Positions 33,585 through 46,870 of a stretch of DNA of 64,000 nucleotides are shown here, piece by piece. The translations under genes were made by a program, and so were the position numbers. Below the pieces are notes generated by a model. It had not been told where the DNA came from. It ran no database searches and worked only from the letters and a program-made list of their open reading frames with translations. How positions within the stretch are numbered: position 1 is the first letter of the stretch; every line of letters starts with the position of its first letter. The stretch comes from Membranipora membranacea (Eukaryota; Bryozoa; Gymnolaemata; Cheilostomatida; Membraniporidae), in contig OU612075.1 of assembly GCA_914767715.1 (NCBI GenBank), forward strand, positions 16,554,001 through 16,618,000. Reading direction: 5' to 3'.

Positions 33585-36178
33585 ATGGCAGGACAAAAAG
33601 AGTTAAAAGTAATATCTTGGAATTGTAATGGTATCAGGGGTAAAATACATGAACTTTCCTTGCTATTAGATCAGCAATCGCCAGATATCTTTTGCTTATG
33701 TGAAACAAAGCTAGATTCATCAGTTTCCGATAATGAGTTAAACAGAGACTACACCCTGTACCGGCGTAATCGAACTGACGGACTCGGACGTGGAGGTGGA
33801 GTCCTTATAGGCCTATCCAATAAATGTCCCTTTGTTGTTAGTAGAATCAATGTCTCACACCCTGGGGAAATCATTGCCTGTGATTTATCCATCTGTGGAT
33901 ACTCTTTCACTATTGCATGCTATTACCGTAGGCCCTGTATAAAACAAGTAGAAGATATAGTAAATTGGTATTATGATCAAACCAATCCGAACATTGTTAT
34001 GGTTGGGGATTTTAACCTACCTGACATCGACTGGAATGATAGTAACAGGCCTGTTCTTAAAACAACAAGAGAAACTAACTTGCATCAATTGTTCCTAGAT
34101 TTTATAATTTCGAATAATCTTTCTTAGGTTATCAATAAACCTACTCACGACAAAGGTAATACGCTCGACCTAGTTGTTACCAATGTAGCTACCACTAACC
34201 CCCGAGTTGAGTCATCCTGCTCTGACCATTTTATTATCAATTTCAATGTGTTAGGGGATAATGTTATTAAAAGGACAGCATCTTTAACCAAACTGAAACC
34301 ATATTGGCAGTTTGAAAAGGCAGACATAACGAACATCACCATGGACTGTTACTCCCTACATTGTATAATCACCTCAGATATCTCTAAGAAATGTAGCGCT
34401 GAACAATTATGGTATAATCTCAAATCTGGAATACTTCAGGTAGCACATTCCAATATCCCATATAAATTTCGAAAGAAAAAATCAGAACTTTGGATATCAC
34501 AAGAAACTAAAAGGGAGATCAGAAAAAGAAAAGTCCTCCACCTGGCTTGCCTTAAAGATCGCACCCTGCACAACATTTTAAAACATGCCACCCAGTCCCG
34601 GTACTGCAAGAAACTGTGTAACCGGGACTATAATAATTATATAAACCAACACATATGCAATACCTTAGAGCAGGGTGATTCAAAACCTCTTTATCGGTTC
34701 ATAGCAAGTAAAAAGGGCAGCTCAAATACTGTACGCCAACTAGACAACATCCCCCCTAACGACAATACTGCTATAGCTGAATCTTTTTCGGACTCCTTTG
34801 CTTCTGTGTTTTCTATTGATGATGGTAATATCCCTCCCTGCATTCCCCCTCGAACTAAATCATCTCCTATACAGTTCGATGCTCGGGGAGTCCTAACACA
34901 GCTCACCAAACTCGATCCACGAAAAGGTGCTGGCCCGGATGAGCTTTCCCCTGCACTTCTAAAATATCTAGCTCAGTACATATATGAGCCCCTGACAAAG
35001 GTTTTTCAGTATTTCTACGATACCTCCCAGACACCACAAGACTGGAAAACAGCCAACATAGTACCGATCTTCAAGAAAGGAAGTCGTACAGACCCGCTGA
35101 ATTACAGGCCAATACCACTCACTTCTATAATATCGAAAATCTTTGAGCATATCATTTCACATAATATTAACTGTTTCCTAAAATCAAATGACCATTTTTA
35201 CCCACATAAACATGGTTTCAGGACAAATCATGGCTGCGAGTACTCAGTTGTTGAATACCGTGAGTGAATTTATAGATTTTTTTGACGAAATGATACCAGT
35301 TGATCTAGCTGTCTTGGACTTTTCAAAGGCCTTTGACGTTGTGTCTCACCAAAAACTACTGGTTAAACTGCTGAATATCGGAATAGCAGATAAAACTGTC
35401 AAATGGATTTTTTCATGGCTCCAGAGCCGCCTTCTCTCAGTTTGCGTCAATAATGTCAAATCGGCCACTAGACATGTGACCTCAGGAGTGCCCCAAGGCA
35501 GTGTATTACGACCATTGTTATTTAATGTGTACATAAAATTATGTGCACTCTGCGGTAGCCAACAGCATGCTCAAACTATATGCATATGATTCCTTGTTGT
35601 ACAAACCAATCACAACACCTGCTGATTCTGGTTTATTTCAGAATGACCTAGACCATTTTATAACTTGGGCAGACAGTTCCCAGATGAAGTTCAATATAAA
35701 AAAATGTGAGCATATGACAATTCAACGCTCCACTGTAAATCCTCTAGTGTCACAATACAGCATGAATAATGACCCCTTACAATGTGTTGCCAAAGTACTA
35801 TACCTTGGTGTCACGATTGACAATAAACTGTCATACGATCAACATATAATAAACATTTGCTCAAAAGCTAATAAATCATTACACATGTTGATGCGCTGTC
35901 TAAAAAAGGCTAAAAGTAAAACCAGAGCCATAGCTTATAAAACAGTCTGTTGCCCTATACTCGAATTTGCGAGCCACACCTGGTCTCCATTTAAATTGAA
36001 AAACATGAATATCATAGAAGGTATAAATAGAAAGGCCTTCAGGTGGACACACTGTAAGAGAAAACGAGACCATATTACTGAGCTCATGACACAATTTAAT
36101 TGGGACACCCTTGCACAAAGACGTGTTAATGCAGACCAAAAAATGTACTTTCGTATGCTTTCTGGTAGTGCCGCATAG
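33585..36178 (+). pseudogene. LINE ORF2: endonuclease and reverse transcriptase, broken (CR1-like)
   Basis: Starts MAGQKELKVISWNCNGIRG, the AP-endonuclease opening, followed by FCLCETKLDS, VMVGDFNLPDIDW and the terminal SDHFI. The reverse transcriptase follows: KGAGPDELSP, IVPIFKKGSRTDPLNYRP, LAVLDFSKAFDVV, SGVPQGSVL, then YAYD in place of the catalytic YADD (near 35590). Disruptions are a TAG at 34125-34127 and frame changes near 35230 and 35540. The C-terminal LGVTIDNKLSYDQH region ends at 36178. The 3' end is probably near 36550, just after CTCGATAAAGGAGCCAAAGC. It joins abruptly to Gypsy pol sequence. Confidence 0.85.
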
Positions 36179-36568
36179 ACCAAGATCGGTTCTCCCTTTA
36201 TTTTGCCGAGTCTCACAATACCAGACATGGTGCTATTAAGGGCAATATCAACACCAAAACTGCCAAACATTCATATAAACATCGCATCCATAAACTTTTC
36301 TAATGATTCTAGCTGCTTTGCCTAACTGATTAAAAGCACTTATCACTGACTCTACTTCATAACATCTGAAGCTGTGCTGTGTATATTTATTTATTTTTCT
36401 TTTCTCTTGGCAGTAGCTAGCTAGTGATCTTTGAATCAAAGCATAATTAACTATTTTCTTATCTCGTAGACAAACTGGTTTTGTGCCTTGCTACTGATAA
36501 TTTAAACAATTGTTCATACACGACTGCATCTCGATAAAGGAGCCAAAGCGCTCCGAGTGAGATTAATT

Positions 36569-38783
36569 AGATGAGAGATGAGAGAACTACCAGAAGAGTT
36601 TGTCATCAAACTAAAAGAAAATGCTGTACCATTTGCAATACATGTTCCAAGAAGACTAGGTATAGGGTTATGGGAAGACACTGAGAAGGAGTTGAAGAGG
36701 ATGGAGGAGCTCAAAGTCACAGAGAAAGTAGAAGAATCAAGAGAATGGTGTGCAGGAATGGTCGTAGCGCAAAAATCGACAGGGGTGAGGATATGTGTTG
36801 ACCTGACTGGCCTCAACAAAAGTGTGAAGAGGGATACCTTCCCACTTCCAAAGTAGAAGAAATTTTAGCTACACTGAAAGGGAGTGCGGTCTTTTCCAAA
36901 ATGGACGCCAATTCTGGTTTTTTGCAAATAGAATTGGAAGAGGAGTCTCGTAAATACACAACTTTCATTACGCCATTTGGGAGATATCAATTCAAGAAAA
37001 TGCCATTTGGGATATCTTCAGCACCAGAATTCTTTCAAAGACAAATGAGCAAGATCTTATACGGACTTCAAGGAGTCGTATGTATGATGGATGATATTCT
37101 AGTTCACGGGATCGACACTAATGAGCATGATGAGCGACTAGCAAAAGTAATGAAGAGAATAGCTGAAGCGGGGATGACTCTAAACAAGAAGAAATGCGAG
37201 TACAGAGTGAGGGAGTTAATTTTCTTGGCACACCACATAAGTAAAGAAGGGATTTCGCCAGATCCAGAGAAAGTGAGAGCAATTACAGACATGAGACCAC
37301 CGACAAATAAAACAGAGCTCAAAAGCTTCCTCGGAATGGGAAATTACTTACATAAATTTAGTCCAAGACTAGCAGAGATAGAGAAACCACTACGAGAGAT
37401 AAATAAGAAGCGAAACGCATAGGTGTGGGAGAGTAGTCGGCAACAGAGCTTTGAAGAGATCAAAAGAGAGATAAGCAGTGCACCGGTACTAGCCAAATTC
37501 GACGTCAAGGCGAGACACAGAGTGACAGCAGATTCTAGCAGTTATGCACTTGGGGCGGCCTTGTTACAAGAGAATGGGAGGAATGAGTGGCAACCAGTAG
37601 CATTTGTATCGAGAAAACTGACGGATGCCGAAAGGAAATATGCACAAATAGAGAAAGAATTACTGGCTATCACATGGGCTTGTGAAAAGTTCGATTTCTT
37701 TCTAGTAGGTACCTATTTTGAAATAGAAACAGACCACAAACCACTAGTGAAACTTCTAGGAGAGAGTGATCTAGCCAATCTTCCTCTCAGATGCCAACGC
37801 TTCAAACTAAGGTTGATGCGGTACCATTTCAGTGTTTTTCATACACCAGGGACGGAAATGTGTTTAGCAGACCTACTTTCGAGACCAGCAAGAGATGCCA
37901 AAATGAAGAGTGCACCAAAGCTAATAGAGTAGAACACCATCTGAGAGTACTACTAGAATCAGAAGAAATTTATGACGACCAGATGCTCCAAGAGATAAGG
38001 GAGAAAAGGAGGACAGAAGCATTATATCAAAGGGTGATAAGAGAAATCAATCTAGGATGGATAGGAAAAGGAAAGAGTTACAAGGGAGAAATACAAAAGT
38101 TTTACAGTCAACGAGACCACCTGACTGCAAGTTATGGTACGGTCTTCAGAGATGACAAAGTAGTTATCCCACAAGAATTACGAGAAGAAATGATGGAGAG
38201 AATCCACAGAGGACACCAAGGTATCGAAAAGTGTATAAGGAGAACAACAAGCAGTATGTGGTGGCCCAACATGAGGGAAGATATAGAAGATTATGTCAAG
38301 AACTGTAATGAATGTATAAAGACTAATAGAATCACACACTACCCAATGAAGACTTCTGAACTTCCATCAGGACCATGGGAGACGGTTGGTTCAGATCTGT
38401 TTCAGTTTAAAGGAAGGGACTATCTGATCATGGTTGACTACTACTCCAGATGGATCGAGGTTTCCAAGTTGAATGACAAGAGCTCAGAGTCTGTGGTCAA
38501 GAAGATGAAGAATATATGTGCGCGATTAGGCTATCCTATTAGTATGAGGAGCGATAATGGACCTTGCTATGTTGGAGAAGTTTTCCAAATTTTCATAAAA
38601 GAGGGGAAGATAACGCATAATACAAGTAGTCCACATTATCCAGAGAGTAACGGATTAGCAGAACGAGCAGTACAAGCGGTCAAAAAGAAGTGGAGTAAGG
38701 AAAAGGAGGATATCGAGGTGGATACAGACATAGAGGAGCTAAGGGGGATAGAGAGAGGATACAAAGAGCAGACATCTGATTGA
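36569..38783 (+). pseudogene. Ty3/Gypsy retrotransposon pol fragment (RT, RNase H, integrase)
   Basis: Reading 5' to 3': the N-terminal RT block EWCAGMVVAQKSTGVRICVD, a frame change near 36855, then MDANSGFLQI, FGISSAPEFFQRQM and the catalytic MMDDILVHG. RNase H starts with TADSSSYALGAALLQ and contains TDHKPLVKLL. After another frame change near 37930 comes integrase, with its H2C2 finger (HRGHQG ... CNECIK), then the D-D-E residues in GSDLFQF, MRSDNGPCY and ESNGLAERAV. A TAG at 37420-37422 interrupts the RT/RNase H boundary. Gag and LTRs are not seen; the 5' end abuts the LINE 3' end. At least one stop and two frameshifts make it inactive. It resembles the invertebrate K02A2.6-like lineage. 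Confidence 0.85.
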
Positions 38784-39059
38784 ACCTAAAAAGCTAACTG
38801 AATTAGGTAAAGGCATAACATCACAAAAATATGAATCATTTCAATGCTTTTATGTGGGGTCAATATAGATTTGATCTTATAATATCTTATCTAATTCTAA
38901 GCTGCTTCTTCCCCTATCTGTGGACAGCTTAAACAAATCCACAAATTACATGCAGGACCAAACTCTGTGGGAACCGCAATAAACCATACTGACTCTACCG
39001 TATTATCAGTGCCCTCTCTCGCTGTATTATTCAGTGTAGTTAGGTTATGTAATTCACCA
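38784..39059. other. 3' flank of the Gypsy fragment
   Basis: No LTR can be recognised, because there is no partner copy upstream. No coding signal is present. Confidence 0.35.
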
Positions 39060-39470
39060 GTGGTCCCTTCAGTGCAAAACTGCTCAAAACTCTCTCTACT
39101 GAACGATCGCCAACTCTAGTCACCCTATTTCAGGAATCTCTGAAGCAAGGTGAGACGCCCCAGAACTGTACTATTGCAAATGTGATGCCCATCTTAAGGA
39201 AGAGAAAGAAAGGTCTGGCCAAAAATGATCGACTGGTATCCCTCGTATCGATACTTTGTAAAACAGCATAGCGCAAAATAACAAGTGCAATCCCCCACCA
39301 TCTTGACATACACCAAGCTCTTAAATATGCTCAGCATGGTTTTCGCGAGAGCAGATCTTGTGAAAGCCAACTGCTGCTGACTACAACAATCTCCAAGACT
39401 CACTAGAGTAAAATGGACAAACTGATGTCATTCTTCTTGACTTTTCTAAGGCCTCTGGGTTTCAGTTTTC
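39060..39470 (+). pseudogene. LINE reverse-transcriptase fragment
   Basis: Contains FQESLKQGETPQNCTIANVM then PILRKRKKG (RT block 1), a degraded LVSLVSILCKTA, then YAQHGFRESRSCESQLL, and ends in a broken DFSKA block at about 39435-39470. Stops and a frame change are present. It stops before the catalytic YADD box. Confidence 0.7.
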
Positions 39471-39579
39471 ATATCTCAAAGCCACATGTAACCATGTTGA
39501 CAAGTTTTCTTATGTTGAGGGTTCCTCTTCTGTGCATTATGGTGTTTATTATTTTACTTGTATTTTATCGACTGGAGAT

Positions 39580-39815
39580 TGACCTATGTTAGTGTCGGTG
39601 CAAATGGTAGAGTGTCTGATGGCCGAGTGTTTAGAGCTTCATCACTATCACATGCTCATGAGAGAGGAGCTCTAAATGTGCCTCGGCCTGCTCAGCTGCC
39701 AGGTTAGGATGAAGTGCTGCCTTATCATCCTTGTCATCCTGAGTGACGAAGCAACCCTCTCAAAGAATACCTCATACCCACGCCGAGAGCTGAATCAGAA
39801 GGTAAAATAACCTCT
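39580..39815 (+). pseudogene. PIF/Harbinger (HARBI1-like) transposase fragment
   Basis: The plus strand reads VGANGRVSDGRVFRASSL, the well-conserved DDE-domain block of Harbinger-type nucleases, followed by LNVPRPAQLPG. After a stop come a proline-rich stretch and NPLKEYLIPTP. The first catalytic acidic region and the C-terminus are missing. A donor-like GGTAAAA follows at 39801. Confidence 0.65.
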
Positions 39816-42033
39816 TTTATACCGGTAACAACTAAATCTTCAAATGTATAATGCTATATGATTTCTATTCATTCCATGATTCACGCCCAATATTTAATTA
39901 TCAACTGTTCCCCATATGCGTCTCCAGTCTTTAATCAGTCAATAGGCGTTAGTGGTAACATATCTGAATATATTCAATTTGTTGTAACAATGCCTAATTT
40001 AAAGCTATTTTAAAATGTACAGAATTCTATGATTTCTTCATTCCCATTTACTTTCAGATCTTCAATGGGGTTGTGTCAGGAGTTTTCTTTTATTATAGGG
40101 GGCGCTGAACAAATGAGACCATAAATTTGCACTTTTTTATATAAGCTATCATTGGAGCAGATCACACTTTTTGGTCTGGCAGCCAGGGAAATTAAGATAG
40201 AAACAAAATGAGCGGAATTAAATAGGCGGAATACGCTGACCCACTGGGACAAAAATTGACTGCAAATATAATTTTATATTTATTATATTATATAATATAA
40301 TAAATATATCATTAAAATTAAGATAAATAATAATAATACAGTTCTGAATTTTGAATATTATATAAATCCAAGCTGAAAAGATTGATTACAGAAAAAAAAT
40401 TCAAAATAACGTCTACACTTTTTTTAATCTTATTGTAATACAAAACAATTCTATATTTAATACAATAACTAAATAAACTGTCTGCTCCTAACTTCCGAGA
40501 CCATCAAGTCAAGTAAAAAGAATCCGAGACCATGACTCGGTTAAGGTACTGAATCTCTGACTAAACCGAAAAATAATCAATAGACCAAATTAGAAGTTCA
40601 TTAAAAAACTGGGTAAAACGAAGGAAAATAATAATAAAAAGGAGTAAGCAGTGTAACAATTTGACTGGGGCGGTTTGTTAACGCTAGAGCCAGCCGGCTT
40701 GTAAACATCTGGTTTATGTGAGTAAGAGAAATAATTTCCAAAAATGTAGTGGCATAAATACAATTTCTTCTAACACAGCCATGTCATATATTGCGTGTCT
40801 AATATAATTATTGTTTTCAACATGCTATAGTAGCATTTTTCGGAGACTCTCATGTTTGAAGTATGTGCGATGCCAATATAGGAGACAACTTTAGCATCCA
40901 AAATCATCTTGGCATTGTTTATTTGCCAGGGCGGGGCGTCAACTCTGTGGCTATGGGATATAGAACTGGAGGCAGTTCGATAGCATAGTAGAGCAGCTAG
41001 AGGACAGATTAAATGACTTTGACCGTCATCTTATTCATAACCTAAATAAGACGAGAAGACGACAAGACCACACGACTACAAGTCCCCAAGACTCAGAATG
41101 TCAACTGGTGCTATGATGTACAATGTCCCCAAAGAAAGCAGCAACTATATAATATAGAGCGAGATGTCAAAACGTTTATCCAGAGGCCATTATTGAAAGA
41201 CTCTCACAAGGTGGTAAGACCTTAAGTGCTGTAAAGGCTCAATTTTCATCACAAACTGACATGGAACAGGCTATACAATACAATACACAATGGTATACCA
41301 CTATAATCTTTATTCATATTTGCCACCTATCAGAAATGTCTATTAAGTATTATATTTGGTTGAATCTTAGTTAGTATTATTTTTTCTTTTTTTGCCATTT
41401 GTTACATCATGAAAAACATTAGAAATGATGAATTGTTGCTGACAATATTATAGTATTATCAGGGCTGCGCAAGATCAAAGAAAATTGATCTTAATCTTAA
41501 TCTTGACATGTTCAGTTAATTACTTTTATGTTTAATCTTCCCATCTGGTTGATTACAGGACCACTCACCGAAGAAGAAATCAAGCTATAACACTATCTTT
41601 TTTTATAAATATGGACTTATAATAGGCTTTCCTCTCTAATATGAAACTTTTGTTGAGTATCCCGATTTGGTCGGGACTCTCCCTATTTCAAGACCCTAAT
41701 CACTCTCACTCCCTATCTCCCTATAACCTCCATATTACTGCCTCAACATACCGGAAAAAACCAGTTTCTGTTTACAAAGGTGCTATAGAAACAAGTTAGT
41801 TACATCCTGGTCATAAAGTGGGTACAAAAGTCGTGAAGTGAATAGACTGATGTAATTAGCAAACAACTGATAGGAAAACAATAAAGAACCAATGTGAGAT
41901 GACCTCAATTCAACACTATCTGACAGTCTATGAAAAATGGAAATCCCAAGGAATAATAAGGCACTTGTTGACGACAAAATACACATACACATGCATGTGA
42001 CTGACTGGTCTAGTAAAAAATAAAATTTTGAAC
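39816..42033. other. AT-rich non-coding stretch
   Basis: Contains an AT palindrome at 40270-40305 (TTATATTATATAATATAA) and no supported gene. A patch at about 40870-41120 reads NHLGIVYLPGRGVNSVAMG on the plus strand and could be a mobile-element protein fragment, but I cannot name it. Confidence 0.35.
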
Positions 42034-42322
42034 ATGTCTTCACCAAAAAGAAAGAGACGCTATCAACAAGCTGAAAAGTGTTCTTCCCATTATCAAAAAG
42101 AGTGGGAAACAAAATATACTTTTGTCAAGCAGTCAGGGACGGGAGATACATATTTTACATGTACCATTTGCAAGAAAGATCTGAGCTGTAGCCATGGTGG
42201 AGTAAATGATGTGACTAAACACCAAGCCACTAAAGGCCACTCAGAGTTGGAGTCTCAATTGAAAAGAACAGCTAAGCTAACAGGCTTCTTCCCACCACCA
42301 AAAATGATATTGCTGACAAGGT
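42034..42322 (+). CDS. BED/hAT-type zinc finger exon
   Basis: The ORF starts MSSPKRKRRYQQAEKC and contains FTCTICKKDLSCSHGGVND, then a histidine (TKHQATKGHSE), a C-x2-C...H...H zinc finger of the kind found at the N-terminus of hAT transposases and ZBED/KIAA-like genes. AGGTAAGAGG at its end can serve as a splice donor after 42320, or as the stop at 42320-42322. No following exon in matching phase was found. The nearest hAT sequence is the C-terminal fragment at 48.5-48.9 kb, which may belong to the same decayed element. Confidence 0.6.
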
Positions 42323-43067
42323 AAGAGGTACCTAAGTTTTGTATCTGAATCAGATGTCTACTTAGGCCCACAGACAGCTTCAATCTAGGCCAGTAGGTTG
42401 AAGCCATTTGTGTCTAGGCCTATTGGGCCCCCTTAGAGCCTAAAGCAGGCCTGATGAATGCCCCCAAAACCTGTTCCTTAGTTCTCCAAATCATGTTGTT
42501 CTAGATGAGCCCTAAGGGGTTTGCCTCTGCCCCATCCTTCATGATCTACTTGTTTGCCATTTTGACCCAGTCTCCTCTGTTGAACCTGCTTATGAGATAT
42601 TAGCATACTTGTGACCATGGCATGCTTATGATCAAACCAAATTTGGTACAGTTTATTTTTGCAACCTCTATGGCCTAGACTAGGCTATCGAGGTTGCAAG
42701 GATAAATCATAGTTCTAACCTGTTCCAATTCATAGTACCAACTAGCCTAGGTACTAAGCCAACCAAGTGGGTGGGGCGTGTTTTCGTTTTGGTGTGGTGG
42801 TTGGCTTAGGATAATACACATGGAAGTGAGCGGCTTCAAGCTTGAAACCGCTGGTAGACTGGTACATCAACGAGCAGAAACTGGATACTTCTCTGTCTGA
42901 TAGTAATACCAAACTATAGGTCCTGTCCATATATGTGTCAAACAAATAATGAAAAACAGCAGTTTATGGATTATTTGAGCCTGTCTCTAACTTAGAGCAC
43001 TTCATTTTCAGGGTATGTGTATCATAGGCTTTTAAGAATACTAGGAAAGGTTTCCCTCTCGTTTCAG

Positions 43068-43483
43068 TTTGCAGAGATTATTGACATACCCACATCAACA
43101 CCCATAGAGCCAAGCAGCAAGAGGCTGAAATATCTAGTGGACACTGTTGAGGTAAATAAAAAGTAACACGGATTTGATGAAATGATATAAAATTGTATGT
43201 TATTCCAAAGACCATAGCACATTCCAGGGTCTGTTGAGTGACACTGCTGACAAAAAATAACCTGCCCCTCACATAATAATCTTGGTTGAGTATCCCCTTC
43301 CTTGAGCGATCAATGATTCAGTGAAAAAAGGAATTATTTGACTACACGTGGCACCAATTAGTTTAATTTTGATCACATGTTAGGACTGTCAGTCAGCACC
43401 GGTGGTTACGAGGGAATCATTATCTAACACACCTCATGAATATACTGATCATGGTTGTGAGGATGAGGCATCCGTGACAGAAG
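43068..43483 (+). other. Two possible exons of unknown gene
   Basis: Segment 43068-43152 follows TTTCAG, reads IPTSTPIEPSSKRLKYLVD, and is followed by GTAAAT. Segment 43385-43482 follows TGTTAG, reads SAPVVTRESLSNTPHEYTD and is followed by GTACGT. Phases between the two are compatible (0). They are serine/threonine-rich without a family motif. They may be linker exons of the decayed hAT gene that starts at 42034, but the phase with that exon does not fit. Confidence 0.28.
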
Positions 43484-43545
43484 GTACGTAGAAGGCATAA
43501 GATATTTCACATGAGGACGTACAGATTAATCGCATAGATAGTAAA

Positions 43546-44950
43546 TTGGAAAACTCGCAGGTTGGGACTACTAATTATCACCTGAAAGAAAGGTTAGGTT
43601 TAGTAGAGAATCACATGAATGAAATGTTTCAAAAAACCATCCATATAGCGAAAGAACAGGAACTAAGGAACACCATACTAACCGACCTGAAGAAACAACA
43701 ATCAGAGCATTATGAGCTGATGATGAAAAGACCAGGACCAAGCCAACATATGACCAGCGAGAGGAGTATGAGAACAGGAGAGAAAGATCAGCATCCACAT
43801 GCTCCTACAGCTGAGAGAAACAGTCAAGACTAGGCCAGGAATGACAGGACTATGATCATATACAAAAGTAACAACATAGATGCGAGGAGAAATTTTGGAG
43901 ATATGGCTGATTATCACCACATTCCAAGAGAAGAAATCCTCAATGTACAGCGAATAGAGAAAGGGAACTTTCCTATACAAGTAGAAATGAGATCAATCTA
44001 TATTAAATGGATATTTCTAAAGGAAATATATTTGCTCAAATATAAAAAATGTACGCCCATTCATGTCCAATACCCAGCTGAGACGAGATCGAGAACTAAA
44101 AGATAAACTCAAGAAGATACGAGTGGAAAATCCAATAAAAAGATTTAAGCTTATGATAGGAGAAATTCATGAGGAAATTAGCCAGCAATTTATGAGATCA
44201 GAACATACAAGAACACAATCAAAAAACGAGTAACAAGTAGGCAGGTAAAAAAACTACATGAAGAATTATTTATTTCAATGCCAACTCAATTAAGGGTATA
44301 ATAGATGATATTAAAGCTATAGGAGACTTCTATGAACCAGAGTTGATTTGTATATGTGAAACAAAAATATCACATTTTTTGACAACGAACTATATTAGGC
44401 GATGATTACACCCTATACAGAAATGACAAGAATGATCACACAAGTGGAGTTTTAATTGCAACTAAGAACATCAATAAGCTTCAAATCTCAAACTTTCACA
44501 GCTGGCCCTGGAGAATCCATTCAGCTGACTCTAACATACGATAATATGGCATTTGATATAAAAAACATACTACAGACAACCAACAGAACACCATCTAGTT
44601 CTAGATTATCTAGAATCAATTCACGAAAATAGGAACAATGCCCATACTATCCTTGTGGGAGATTTTAATCTACCCAACATAGATTGGTCCAAAGATGAAG
44701 GAAGCGTAAAAGACACCCAGAGAAATTTATTCCACAAAAACGCCCTGGCTCTAATTAAGAGAAATGCTATGGAACAAATGATTAAAGAAGCAACACACAC
44801 CAAAGGAAACACGCATGATCTAGTTCTCGTAGATAAAATCATACTCGAATCCACAGAGATCACCACCTCAATAAAACAAACAATAAAGACCAAAGAGGGG
44901 TATAAAAGGCCCAGTCAACGTAAAGCGATCACCAAGCCGTACCAACTTCA
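43546..44950 (+). pseudogene. Decayed LINE: ORF1-like coiled coil and endonuclease
   Basis: First comes a 95-codon frame with charged helical sequence (KERLGLVENHMNEMF), plausible ORF1 debris. From 44280 the endonuclease can be followed through frame changes: SIKGIIDDIKAIGDFYEPEL-like text with ICICETKI, then VGDFNLPNIDWSKDEG near 44655, then NTHDLVLVDKI. No reverse transcriptase follows. Confidence 0.65.
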
Positions 44951-46429
44951 AGTAGGGTTAGCAGCATTCAAATTTCTCCTGCTTTTTCGAGAATATGATG
45001 AGCAGTCTCGACTTTATTGAGATGAAAATTGCATGGACTGATGCAGATTTTTCATACACACATCCCTATATAAATCTTATTCCAAAAATCTCCTTAGAAA
45101 GTTGTGAAAATGCATCAGCTTTGACCCAAAATTGCACAGTTGTAGGGATTTCAAATTACCCGCCCCACATTTTACTTGTTCTTATTGGTCGATTTTTGAA
45201 ATATGATTGACAGATTTATATAGTGCCTAGAATTTTTGTCAAGTGCCTGGTTATGGTTGCTGTCATTCAATCAACATGCTTATCTGCTATTAAAATCATA
45301 CAATCAAGTTTACATGAGATGGGATAAAATAGCTGTAGGGCCTTATCCAAGGGCACTGTTGAATGCAGCATTTTTTATTGATGTTGCAGACAATCGGCCA
45401 CAAATAAACACTATTCTTATCGATCATTTTGGGAGCTTGTGAGGGTTGTAATGACCAAAACTCCATGTATCTCATCTTAGGGATTAGTATGATTAGTATG
45501 AAGGATTCGAGTAAACACGAGTATGATGATGTCATGTATTGGTGTATATTGTGAACAATATATACTTTTATTGTCAGCAACATTTCATTATTACTAATGT
45601 TTTTCACGATGTGACATAAATAAACAATCACTTCATTTATAATTGGTGGTCCTGAAAAAGGTCATTGGGTTTAGGGCTAGTCATTTTGGTTGTCGCACAT
45701 TGTCACCCATGTATACCGGACATATGGAGGATTAGGGCATGCATGACCAAATTTTTTTCTTGAGATTGGCCTCTTTTTTTGGGAGTATACCAATTAGCCG
45801 CAACAATTTTTATGCGACCTTATTTTTGACCTGTCTTTTCCATGAACCTTACAGGTAGTGGGGAATTCCCACTGGTGCAATAGAGCAACTACCAGAAATT
45901 TCCTGAATTTCAGATGCGACCATAACGAATATACTGTACACCAAAATTTTGAACGAAGCGAGAAAGTACGTTTCAACTTTTCTCTGTGGTGAGGGTGCAA
46001 CCGGCCAAACAAAATGACCTTTTCGGCAACACTCACAATCGACCGGAGGTTGGCCATGGCTGGATTACTTTCACTCTTCACTTTCACACCACAGTCGACA
46101 TGATTTCCCTTCGGATGTTCTCATTACCACGGACACCATCCGTCTTTTGCATTTATCTTCATCTGCCCATAGGCCTCTAATGTAACACATACCATTAAAA
46201 ATTTGTACCGCAAGTTTTTCTCTAACAAGTGTTTCTAGAGGAAGGTAATGCAGCAGCAACTCTCTAATTCACTTTCATTTCTGCAAGATTATTAGTCATA
46301 CAACTTTTAGTAGTATGCCTTTTGTTTTGGTTGAGTTTATTATTATTCGTCTCGCTACACTTTTTACGGTGTCATCAAGCTTTTATAAGTCAAGAAATAC
46401 CCGGCAGAATTCGATGGAACTTGGTCACT
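44951..46429. other. Non-coding stretch
   Basis: No exon or transposase similarity can be supported. Open frames on both strands lack splice signals and motifs. Confidence 0.35.
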
Positions 46430-46870
46430 AGTTACACTAATTAGTGAGAGGTTTTTTTGCATATTTTTTGGTTATATCTTGAGATCTAATCATGTTTGAA
46501 TCGAGGAAACCGGCATATGAGGGTTTCTCAGGGTGCCTGATCTAATGGTGTTATCAAATTTTGTGTCACATTACCTCAAGATCCAAGATGGCTGTTATAA
46601 ACAGGAAGTGGCTGCCGATCAGCAGGTCTTATCATGCGAACGAGTTAAAACTTGGGATATGGGGGTTTCGACATATACCGTATCTTATGACAACATAAAT
46701 TTTAATGTCACATGACCCAATATCCAAAATGGTTGCCATAAACAGGAAATGGCTGCCGATTCCCAGTTCTTATCATGCAATTGAGTTAGACTTAAGATTT
46801 GAGGGTTATGACATGTGCGGAATCTGATGACATCATCAATCTTGATGTGACATGTCCTTGAAAATCAATG
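46430..46870. repeat. Degenerate tandem repeat, period about 141 bp
   Basis: Two clear copies and parts of flanking ones share ATAAACAGGAAGTGGCTGCC-type sequence (46594 and 46738), TCTTATCATGC, GAGTTA and TGATGACATCA-like text. The start points ATCCAAGATGG (46581), ATCCAAAATGG (46722) and CTTGAAAATC (46856) give spacings of about 141 and 135 bases. Confidence 0.65.

Noticed and set aside
33207-34127. Single 306-codon protein
   Set aside because: It is an artefact joining the tail of LINE ORF1 and the start of ORF2 in one frame after an in-frame stop.
45794-46259. Overlapping minus-strand open frames
   Set aside because: No recognisable domain, start context or splice sites.
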